Positions 16,470 through 24,015 of a stretch of DNA of 64,000 nucleotides are shown here, one piece after another (the first letter of the stretch is position 1; each line of letters begins with the position of its first letter). The notes under the pieces were generated by a model, which ran no database searches, was not told the origin of the DNA, and saw nothing but the letters and a program-made list of their open reading frames with translations. Made by a program: the position numbers and the translations under genes. The stretch is from Mucilaginibacter_A sp050954285 (GTDB lineage: Bacteria > Bacteroidota > Bacteroidia > Sphingobacteriales > Sphingobacteriaceae), in assembly GCA_050954285.1 (NCBI GenBank), contig JBPBPL010000007.1, forward strand, positions 186,001 to 250,000. Direction: 5' to 3'.

Positions 16470-17288
16470 ATGGCTGTTAAAAAAAAATCAAAGTATGGGA
16501 TGGGAAGCATCATTTCTATTGGTGCAACGGTGGTAATCATAGGCTTATTATTTAAAATTCAGCACTGGCCGTACGCGTCTGTTTTTATTACAATAGGGCT
16601 TGGTGCCGAGGCTGTCCTGTTTTTTTTGCTGGGCATTTTTCCTGAAGAAAATAATGATGTTGATTGGACACGTGCTTATCCGGAACTGGCAGACGAGTAC
16701 AATGGTGAACGCCCGACAGTCGCTGCTTCAAGAGCACCACAACCGGTAGCAAACAGTTTTTCTAATACTGCTGCGTTAGATAAAATGTTGACAGATGCTA
16801 AGATTGGACCGGAACTAATTAGTAGTTTAGGGGATGGTTTACGCACTTTTGGCGATAAAGTAAGCTCAATTTCTAAAGCAGGAGATGCGGGTGAAGCTAC
16901 ATTGGAGTTAACAAACAAAGTAAAAATTGCAAGTGCTAGCTATGATAAATTAAGCACTTCTTTTGAAAAAGCTTCTGCTAATCTATCAGAAATGGCCAAT
17001 TCTAACATTGATTCTAAAGCTTATCATGATCAGGTTAATAGTTTAGCCAAGAATTTATCTGCCCTAAACGCAGTATATGAGTTAGAGCTGCAGGATTCAA
17101 GTGCTCATCTTAAATCCATGAATAAGTTTTACCAAAACGTTTCTTTAACGATGCAAAACTTTAATGAATCTATGGAAGACTCTAAAGCGTTTAAAGATGA
17201 AGTTGGCCGCTTGGCAAAAAATCTGGCTTCTCTAAATAATATTTATGGCAACATGTTAACTGCCATGAATCAGCCAAAAGCAAACTAA
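16470..17288 (+). CDS. gldL: GldL, T9SS inner-membrane motor protein
   Basis: A 272-residue protein with two N-terminal membrane helices (about 9-28 and 34-56) joined by the short loop KIQHWPYAS, followed by a long cytoplasmic helical tail. The tail holds two repeats of the pattern SLAKNLSALNAVYELEL / RLAKNLASLNNIYGNML. GldL with GldM forms the proton-driven rotary motor of type IX secretion and gliding; a glutamate in the second helix (GLGAEAVLFFLLG) matches the one proposed to carry protons. It follows gldK by 49 bases. Confidence 0.95.
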   Translation: MAVKKKSKYGMGSIISIGATVVIIGLLFKIQHWPYASVFITIGLGAEAVLFFLLGIFPEENNDVDWTRAYPELADEYNGERPTVAASRAPQPVANSFSNTAALDKMLTDAKIGPELISSLGDGLRTFGDKVSSISKAGDAGEATLELTNKVKIASASYDKLSTSFEKASANLSEMANSNIDSKAYHDQVNSLAKNLSALNAVYELELQDSSAHLKSMNKFYQNVSLTMQNFNESMEDSKAFKDEVGRLAKNLASLNNIYGNMLTAMNQPKAN

Positions 17289-17328
17289 TTTGTCCGTTTA
17301 ATTTCAAATCAGCATAAAATAATAACAA

Positions 17329-18864
17329 ATGGCTGGAGGTAAGGAAACCCCAAGACAGCGGATGATCGGTATTTTGTACCTAGTACTTTTGGGTTTAATT
17401 GCCCTGAATGTACCGGACAGCTTACTAAACGCTTTTAAAAATATTAGTGATAGTTTAAATGCTTCAAAAAATAATGTTCAGGCTGGGATCAACAACACGT
17501 ATGAAGCATTTCAGCAAAAAATAAAAGAACAGCCAGATCGTGCAAAGCCAATTGAAGCTAAAGCTAAACAGGCAAGTTCTTTGGTTAAAGATCTGGAAGA
17601 TTATGTAGAAACTTTGAAAAAGCAACTTGTTGAAAAAACAGGTGGTTTTGATGAAAATCTGCAGGATTACAAAGGTCGCGATAACTTGGACGTGTCAGCT
17701 GATTTTATGATTAACAATAAAAATGCTTCTGTTTTACGAAAAAAAATTGACGAAACCCGCGATAAATTATTAGGTTTATTAGATGAAAAAGATAGAGCAA
17801 GCACAAAATTAGCTTTAGAAACTGTTGATCCTCCTCAGAAAAAAGGGTATGCTAAAGAAAGCTGGGAAGAAGCTTATTTTGGTGATGGTATTCCGATGGG
17901 TGCAGCAATGACTTCTTTAAACAAAGTTCAGGCTGATGCGAAAAATGCAGAAAGCGAAGTAGTAAAAAAGATTTTGGGTAAAGTAGATCAAGCTGTTGTT
18001 AACTTAGACAAATTTGCAGCTGTTGCCGTTGCGCCCAGTAGCTATGTAATTGCTGGTCAGCCCTATACAGCACAAGTATTTTTAACTGCTTCAGATTCTA
18101 AATCTAATCCAAATATTACGGTTGGTGGTTCTAAGTTACCCACTACCGATGGAAAAGGTACATATTCTGTTTCTACCAGTGGCGAAGGCGTACGTACCTG
18201 GGTAGGTACTATTACTGTAAAACAAAATGATGGAACGACTAAAACTTATAGTACACCTTCGCAAACTTATCAGGTTGCACGTCCATCGGCAGTAGTTTCT
18301 CCGGATAAAATGAATGTTTTATATGTCGGAGTACCAAATCCGGTTTCAGTTTCTGCGCCTGGTATGGCAAAAGAAAAACTACATTTAAGTATTAGTGGTG
18401 GTTCGATCAGTGGTTCTGGAGGGAAATTCGTAGCAACTGTTTCTTCGCCTGGAACAACAGCAAAAATTTCTGTATCAGGAGAAACTTCTCCTGGTAAAAA
18501 TCAGGTTTTAGGTGTACAGGAGTTTAGGGTAAAAAGAATTCCTGATCCAAAAGCACAATTTGCTGGAAAAAGCAATGGCACAACTGCTGCAGGTAATATT
18601 AAAGCTCAAGATAAAGTTTTTGCCAAGCTGGATAACTTTGATTTTGATGCCAAGTTTAATGTAACACGTTTTTCTTTAACAGTAATCAAACCTCGTCAGG
18701 ACGCTATTACGTTATCTGGTTCTGGCAGTGAACTTTCTGGTGCAATGCGTTCTGCATTGGCTACCATTACGCCGGGTTCACGTGTGGTTTTTGATAACAT
18801 TATTGCTGTTGGTCCGGATGGTACGCAGCGTGGTTTAGATCCTATTGTATTGCTTGCTAATTAA
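17329..18864 (+). CDS. gldM: GldM, T9SS motor protein
   Basis: A 511-residue protein with one membrane helix at about 12-32 (MIGILYLVLLGLIALNV) and a large periplasmic part made of a helical bundle (about 35-215) and then beta-sandwich domains to the C-terminus. Recognisable GldM features are the GGKETPRQRMI N-terminus and the C-terminal FNVTRFSLTVIKPRQD and FDNIIAVGPDGTQRGL. It spans the periplasm and passes motor motion from GldL to the GldK/N ring. It starts 40 bases after gldL and ends six bases before gldN. Confidence 0.96.
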   Translation: MAGGKETPRQRMIGILYLVLLGLIALNVPDSLLNAFKNISDSLNASKNNVQAGINNTYEAFQQKIKEQPDRAKPIEAKAKQASSLVKDLEDYVETLKKQLVEKTGGFDENLQDYKGRDNLDVSADFMINNKNASVLRKKIDETRDKLLGLLDEKDRASTKLALETVDPPQKKGYAKESWEEAYFGDGIPMGAAMTSLNKVQADAKNAESEVVKKILGKVDQAVVNLDKFAAVAVAPSSYVIAGQPYTAQVFLTASDSKSNPNITVGGSKLPTTDGKGTYSVSTSGEGVRTWVGTITVKQNDGTTKTYSTPSQTYQVARPSAVVSPDKMNVLYVGVPNPVSVSAPGMAKEKLHLSISGGSISGSGGKFVATVSSPGTTAKISVSGETSPGKNQVLGVQEFRVKRIPDPKAQFAGKSNGTTAAGNIKAQDKVFAKLDNFDFDAKFNVTRFSLTVIKPRQDAITLSGSGSELSGAMRSALATITPGSRVVFDNIIAVGPDGTQRGLDPIVLLAN

Positions 18865-18870
18865 AATACT

Positions 18871-19836
18871 ATGAAAAAAAATCTGGTCATTTTAGTTTTA
18901 TGTCTGATTTGTGCAGGATCGTTTGCGCAGACCCGTAAAAGGACGGCTACTAAAAGAACTGCTACCCGCAAAACAAATGCTAAAAAAACTATTGGTGCAT
19001 CTGCGAAATCGCAGGCTTTGGTAGATACCAGCAATGTAAAACCTTTTGTGCGGCCACAGGATGGGTATTACAAGCCACAGGATGGGTATTATAAAAAAAC
19101 CAGTATTCTGAATGCAAAGGTTACGCCTTATCAAAATTTGCGCGAATCTGATGTGGCTTTTGCAAAAAGGGTTTGGCGAGAAATTGATGTTCGGGAGCGG
19201 ATGAATCAATATTTGGTATCACCGAAAGCGCGTTTGATTGATATTTTAATGGATGCTATTGCAAAAGGTGAGCTGAATGCCTATGATCCTTCACCGAGTA
19301 AAGGTGATCCAAATGGAGATGAGTTTTCCGTTTTACTAAAACCGAAGCAGGCAATGGCCAAAATGGCTGATAGTGTTTTGATTGATAAGTTTGATAAAAA
19401 CGGCGATAAAATTGGTTCAACCATGCAAATGGGGGAATTTAATCCAGACAGTGTTGTGAAATTCAGAATCAAAGAAGACTGGATTTTTGATAAACAACGT
19501 TCTGTTTTCGAACCAAGAATTATCGGTTTGGCACCACTCATTAAAGTAAAAGCAGGTGGTTTAAACTTGGATTATCAACCAGCGTTCTGGATTTATTTTC
19601 CTGAAGCCAGAAATATTTTGGTAACTAAAGAAGCAATGAATAGGCACAATGATGCAACAGGTTTAAGCTTTGATGATGTTTTTATGAAGCGAATTTTTTC
19701 CAGTTATATCGTTAAAGAATCAAATGATAAAGACGAACGGATTAAAGATTATGCGCAGGGGATTGATAAGTTGTACGAATCAGAAAAGATCAAAAAATCC
19801 TTGCTGAACTACGAACAGGATTTGTGGGTTTATTAA
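18871..19836 (+). CDS. gldN: GldN, T9SS ring protein
   Basis: A 321-residue periplasmic protein with a signal peptide (about 1-19, ending CAGSFAQ) followed by a basic Thr/Lys/Arg-rich linker (about 20-45) and the conserved GldN/PorN domain. Landmarks are NLRESDVAFAKRVWREIDVRERMN and WIFDKQRSVFEPRIIGLAPL. It partners with GldK in the outer-membrane ring. The linker ends in an exact peptide duplication, PQDGYYK twice, from a 21-base tandem repeat. It is the last gene of the operon, and an intrinsic terminator follows. Confidence 0.95.
   Translation: MKKNLVILVLCLICAGSFAQTRKRTATKRTATRKTNAKKTIGASAKSQALVDTSNVKPFVRPQDGYYKPQDGYYKKTSILNAKVTPYQNLRESDVAFAKRVWREIDVRERMNQYLVSPKARLIDILMDAIAKGELNAYDPSPSKGDPNGDEFSVLLKPKQAMAKMADSVLIDKFDKNGDKIGSTMQMGEFNPDSVVKFRIKEDWIFDKQRSVFEPRIIGLAPLIKVKAGGLNLDYQPAFWIYFPEARNILVTKEAMNRHNDATGLSFDDVFMKRIFSSYIVKESNDKDERIKDYAQGIDKLYESEKIKKSLLNYEQDLWVY
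19054..19095 (+). repeat. Two-copy 21-base tandem repeat in gldN
   Basis: Two near-identical 21-base units begin ccacaggatgggtatta and encode PQDGYYK twice in the variable linker of GldN; differences are only in the last bases. Confidence 0.85.
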
Positions 19837-19859
19837 ATTTACCTGCTAAAAGAAGTATC

Positions 19860-19890
19860 GCCCTGCAAGATTAAACTTGTGGGGCTTTTT
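19860..19890 (+). terminator. Terminator of the gldKLMN operon
   Basis: A 10-bp stem (gccctgcaag with cttgtggggc, two G-T pairs) with a six-base loop is followed by five T. It overlaps the last codons of convergent uvrC, and a class 1 variant (gctaaaagaagtat, 19845) precedes it. Confidence 0.7.
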
Positions 19891-21697
19891 CTTGCGCAAA
19901 ATATGCTAAAATCGCCTGCGTTTGTTTGGTATTAACTACTTCCATCAGCATATCCTGTGTGGCTTCACGTACTCTTTTTACCGACTTAAAATAGGTAAGC
20001 AATTTCTCCGAAGTGGTTTTGCCAACACCAGGAATATTATCCAACTCCGTTACCAACGTACTTTTATTTCGTTTTTTCCGGTGAGCGGTAATACCAAAAC
20101 GGTGCGCTTCATCTCGCAATTGCTGAATAATTTTTAACGTTTCCGATTTTTTATCAAGATACATCGGGTATTGGTCGCCGGGATAATACAATTCTTCCAA
20201 ACGCTTGGCAATCCCAATTACCGTAACTTTTCTATCAATGTCCAGCAGTTTTAAACTTTTTAAAGCTGATGAAAGCTGACCTTTTCCACCATCAATAATG
20301 ATTAATTGAGGCAATTCCTGCTGTTCGTCCAGCATGCGGCGGTATCTGCGGAAAACCGCTTCTTCCATCGTGGCAAAATCATTCGGCCCTTCTACTGTTT
20401 TTACATTGAACCAGCGATAATCTTTTTTAGAAGGTTTAGCATCTCGAAAAACAACAATTGCAGAAACCGGAAAAGAACCCTGAAAGTTGGAATTATCAAA
20501 ACACTCAATATGCCGCGGCAACTGGTTCAACCGCAAATCTTTCATCATCTGCGTCAGTAAGCGATCAGTCCGCACTTCCGGGTTCAGTTTTTCGTATTGA
20601 TCAATCTTCCCGCGTTTAAAAAATTGTACGTTCTTCTGAGATAAATCCAGTAGTTTCTTTTTTTCGCCAAGTTTTGGAACGGTGAATTTGATGGAAGAAC
20701 CTTCATCCACATTCATCTCGAACGGCACGATCACTTCTTTGGATTGGCTGTTATATCGTGTTCTGAATTCTGAAATCGCCAGACTTAACAATTCTTCATC
20801 TGTTTCTTCCAATTGCTTTTTTAGTTCGATGGTTTGCGTTTGAATAATTACACCGTTCATCACTTTCAGAAAATTCACGAAAGCATATTTCTCTTCGGAA
20901 GCAATACTAAAAACATCCACATCTGTAATGGATGAATTAACCACAGTGGATTTACTCTGGTAATTATCCAGCAAATCGAATTTCCGTTTCAGTTTGTGCG
21001 CAGCTTCAAAATCCAGGTTCATGGCTGCCTGCTCCATTTGATCTTTCAATTGTCGCACTACAGCTCCGGTTTTGCCGTTCAGAATATCCTTGATTTCTTC
21101 AATATTGTTTTGATAATCCGGTTCTGATTGGAACTTTTGGCAAGGTCCTTTGCAATTTCCCAGCTGATATTCTAAACAAACCTTAAACTTACCAGCATCA
21201 ATATTTTGCGGAGTGAGGGCAAGGTTGCAGGTTCTGAGCGGATAGGTTTCCCGAATCAGATCCAGAATCGTGTGCATCATGCTGATGGAAGCATATGGGC
21301 CAAGATATTTGGACCCATCACGAATAATTCTTCTCGTCCAAAAAATACGTGGAAAATGTTCGTTTTTAACCACCAGCCAAGGATAAGTTTTATCATCCTT
21401 CAACAACACATTATAGCGCGGCTGATGCTTTTTTATCAGGCTATTTTCTAAAAGCCAAGCATCAATTTCGGTATCAACAATGGTAAATGTGATTTTCCTG
21501 ATCTTGGAAACCAGTACTTTAGTTTTACCATTCGTATTTAAAACATCTTTATTAAAATAAGAGCTAACCCGGTTTTTGAGGTCTTTGGCTTTACCAATAT
21601 AGATGATTACGTTCTCGTCGTTCCAATATTGATAAACTCCAGGTTTGTGCGGAACATCTTTCAGTGCTTCTTTATAATCAAAATTACTCATACCCAT
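19871..21697 (-). CDS. uvrC: Excinuclease ABC subunit C
   Basis: The nucleotide-excision repair nuclease that cuts on both sides of a lesion with UvrB. The 608-residue protein has, in order, a GIY-YIG domain (about 14-95: GVYQYWN and IIYIGKAKDLKNR), the Cys cluster CLEYQLGNCKGPCQ, a UVR motif near 205-240 (QAAMNLDFEAAHKLK), an RNase H-like nuclease domain with ECFDNSN and DGGKGQL, and C-terminal helix-hairpin-helix repeats (LDNIPGVGKTTSEKLL). All expected elements are present. It lies 41 bases after the PBP1A gene on the same strand. An alternative start two codons later (MSNF) is equally possible. Confidence 0.96.
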   Translation of the reverse strand: MGMSNFDYKEALKDVPHKPGVYQYWNDENVIIYIGKAKDLKNRVSSYFNKDVLNTNGKTKVLVSKIRKITFTIVDTEIDAWLLENSLIKKHQPRYNVLLKDDKTYPWLVVKNEHFPRIFWTRRIIRDGSKYLGPYASISMMHTILDLIRETYPLRTCNLALTPQNIDAGKFKVCLEYQLGNCKGPCQKFQSEPDYQNNIEEIKDILNGKTGAVVRQLKDQMEQAAMNLDFEAAHKLKRKFDLLDNYQSKSTVVNSSITDVDVFSIASEEKYAFVNFLKVMNGVIIQTQTIELKKQLEETDEELLSLAISEFRTRYNSQSKEVIVPFEMNVDEGSSIKFTVPKLGEKKKLLDLSQKNVQFFKRGKIDQYEKLNPEVRTDRLLTQMMKDLRLNQLPRHIECFDNSNFQGSFPVSAIVVFRDAKPSKKDYRWFNVKTVEGPNDFATMEEAVFRRYRRMLDEQQELPQLIIIDGGKGQLSSALKSLKLLDIDRKVTVIGIAKRLEELYYPGDQYPMYLDKKSETLKIIQQLRDEAHRFGITAHRKKRNKSTLVTELDNIPGVGKTTSEKLLTYFKSVKRVREATQDMLMEVVNTKQTQAILAYFAQEKAPQV

Positions 21698-21705
21698 CTT
21701 TTCGC

Positions 21706-21735
21706 TTGCTTCTTTTATGCCTATAAAAACAGTAC
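21706..21735. repeat. Class 1 and class 2 motifs side by side
   Basis: A class 1 variant on minus (21706-21719) abuts a class 2 copy on plus (tataaaaacagtac, 21722-21735) in the spacer between the PBP1A gene and uvrC. The two overlap only by two bases of spacer. Confidence 0.78.
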
Positions 21736-21738
21736 TGG

Positions 21739-24015
21739 CTAAAAGCCTAATTGTTTATCTACTTCGGTTTTTTGCTGTTGCTGCTGGCTGTATGCACCAC
21801 AATCCATCGTAATGCTGACACCATTTTTAGGTGGATCAAAATCTACATTCTTTTTGATGCCCAAGCTGGGATTGGCATAAACTTTCTTCATATAAAGCGC
21901 AAAAATTGGTAGCGCAGTATTAGCGCCTTCACCCAAATCTGTAGAGCGGAAATGGAGCTGCATATCTTCGCAACCTGTCCAAACACCGGTAACCAATTGC
22001 GGCGTAATGCCAATAAACCAGCCATCAGAGTTATTTTGTGTGGTGCCGGTTTTGCCGCCAATTGGGTTAGTTAAGCCGTATTTGCTACGGAGTTTCCAGC
22101 CGGTTCCTTCTTGAATAACACCTTTCAGCATATAAGTCATTACGTAAGCCGTTTGCTCATTCATGGCAACTACAACTTTCGGTTTACGGTCGAATAAAAC
22201 ATTGCCGTTCTTATCTTCCACACGCAGGAGGTAAGTAGGTTCCGTCCATGCACCGTGGTTGGCAAAGACAGAATAAGCTGCCGTCATATCAAAGACTGAA
22301 GCATCAAAAGTTCCTAAAACGATGGATGGATAAGGCTGAAGATTTGGACTTTTTATACCCATCTTTTTAATAAGATCAACAACCGGAGTTGCTCCAACGT
22401 CCTGCATCATTTTAGCTGCAATCCAATTGTGGGAAATTGCCAATGCTTTACGTAAGTTTAAAGAGCTATAAATATTATCTCTTGCAGGTGAAGAAGGTGT
22501 CCAGGCTTTACCATCCGTAACAATTGTAACCGGCTCAACCGGTATTTCCATACAAGGCGACATGCCGTTCTCAATTGCAACAGCATAAGTAAAAGGTTTG
22601 GCGGTAGAGCCAACCTGCCGCGTACCCATTTTTACCTGATCGTACTTGAAGTGTTCAAAATTATCGCCGCCAACCCAGGCTTTGATGTAGCCGGTAGTCG
22701 GGTCCATTGACATAATGGCGTTGCGCAAAATCAGTTTGGTATAAACGATGGAATCAATCGGTTTCATCGTCGTATCGATGCTTCCATGCCAGGTAAAAAG
22801 ATCCATCTTAGATGGTGTATTAAAATCAGTTCTAATTTCTTCGTCTGATTTGCCGTCCTGTTTCAGCATTCGGTAACGGTCGGAGCGGTGCATTCCCTGA
22901 TCCAGAATATCTTTAAAATCCGGAATTTCTTTCCACAAACTGTGGCCTCTCCAATGATTATTAAATTGAGCTTGCAGCTGGCGCATATATTCGCGTTGCG
23001 CCTGCTCGGCATAATCCTGCATCTGATAATTGATGGTGGTATAGATTTTTAAACCATCCCGATCCAAATCATAAGGTGTTCCATCGGCTTTGGTAATCGA
23101 TTGATCAATAAGCGTTTTTTGTATATCTTTTTTAAGTACCGCGCGAAAGTAAGTGGCCAAACCATCATTATTATCAATCGGGTTGAAATGTAAGCCAAGT
23201 GGTTTTGCTTTTTCTTCTTCTACCTGGCCTTCGCTCAAAAAATTCTCGTCTGCCATTCTTCTCAATACAAAATTCCTTCTGTTTAGAGCATTTTCTGGAT
23301 GATTGATGGGCGAATAAATGCCGGGGCCGTTCACCATACCGATTAAAAGTGCGGCTTGGTTTGGCGTAAGTTTATCCGGCGTAACGCCAAAATAGGTGCG
23401 TGCTGCGGATTTGATACCAAACGTATTGTAAGCTCCAAAATCAACCGTGTTCAGGTACATTGTCAGGATTTCTTCCTTCGTGTAATTTCGTTCGATCTTC
23501 ACGGCCGTAATCCATTCCTGCAATTTTTGGATGATGCGTTTAAAAGGATTATAAGTTCGTTCAGAAAATAAATTCTTCGCCAGCTGCTGTGTAATCGTAC
23601 TGCCGCCCTGCTTTTTGCCAATAATATTATAAAAAATGATCGAAAAAGCACGACGGAAATCAATTCCCGAATGGTCATAAAAACGGGTATCTTCTGTTGC
23701 AATTAAAGCATGAACAACATTAGGCGATAATTCATTATAAGTTATATTGGAGCGGTTTTGCACATAATAAGTTCCCAGTGGTTGTTTATCTTCCGATAAA
23801 ATTTCGCTTGCCAGATTGCTTTTTGGGTTTTCCAGGTCACGGAAAGAAGGCAGTTTTCCAAAAAACTGGAAGGCTACAGCCGTAAATAGTAAAACGAAAA
23901 AGAAGAAAACACCGGCAACCAGCTTCCAGAAGTTAATATTATAACGACGGAAATTGGGCTCAGATGTCTTGGTTTTAGTTGATAAATATGGTTTAGCAGG
24001 TTCTTTATAGCGCAT
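21739..24015 (-). CDS. Class A penicillin-binding protein 1A
   Basis: A bifunctional peptidoglycan glycosyltransferase/transpeptidase of 758 residues. It has a cytoplasmic tail, one membrane helix at about 30-50 and a GT51 domain with ATEDTRFYDHSGID (catalytic Glu) and GGSTITQQLAKNLF. The transpeptidase domain carries S-T-A-K (in RQVGSTAKPFTYA), SHN (SHNWIAAKM) and KTGTTQNNSDGW, all intact. Its ATG overlaps the TGA of the upstream PorW-like gene by one base (TGATG), so translation is coupled. Bacteroidota gene-symbol use varies (mrcA/ponA), so none is given. Confidence 0.95.
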   Translation of the reverse strand: MRYKEPAKPYLSTKTKTSEPNFRRYNINFWKLVAGVFFFFVLLFTAVAFQFFGKLPSFRDLENPKSNLASEILSEDKQPLGTYYVQNRSNITYNELSPNVVHALIATEDTRFYDHSGIDFRRAFSIIFYNIIGKKQGGSTITQQLAKNLFSERTYNPFKRIIQKLQEWITAVKIERNYTKEEILTMYLNTVDFGAYNTFGIKSAARTYFGVTPDKLTPNQAALLIGMVNGPGIYSPINHPENALNRRNFVLRRMADENFLSEGQVEEEKAKPLGLHFNPIDNNDGLATYFRAVLKKDIQKTLIDQSITKADGTPYDLDRDGLKIYTTINYQMQDYAEQAQREYMRQLQAQFNNHWRGHSLWKEIPDFKDILDQGMHRSDRYRMLKQDGKSDEEIRTDFNTPSKMDLFTWHGSIDTTMKPIDSIVYTKLILRNAIMSMDPTTGYIKAWVGGDNFEHFKYDQVKMGTRQVGSTAKPFTYAVAIENGMSPCMEIPVEPVTIVTDGKAWTPSSPARDNIYSSLNLRKALAISHNWIAAKMMQDVGATPVVDLIKKMGIKSPNLQPYPSIVLGTFDASVFDMTAAYSVFANHGAWTEPTYLLRVEDKNGNVLFDRKPKVVVAMNEQTAYVMTYMLKGVIQEGTGWKLRSKYGLTNPIGGKTGTTQNNSDGWFIGITPQLVTGVWTGCEDMQLHFRSTDLGEGANTALPIFALYMKKVYANPSLGIKKNVDFDPPKNGVSITMDCGAYSQQQQQKTEVDKQLGF

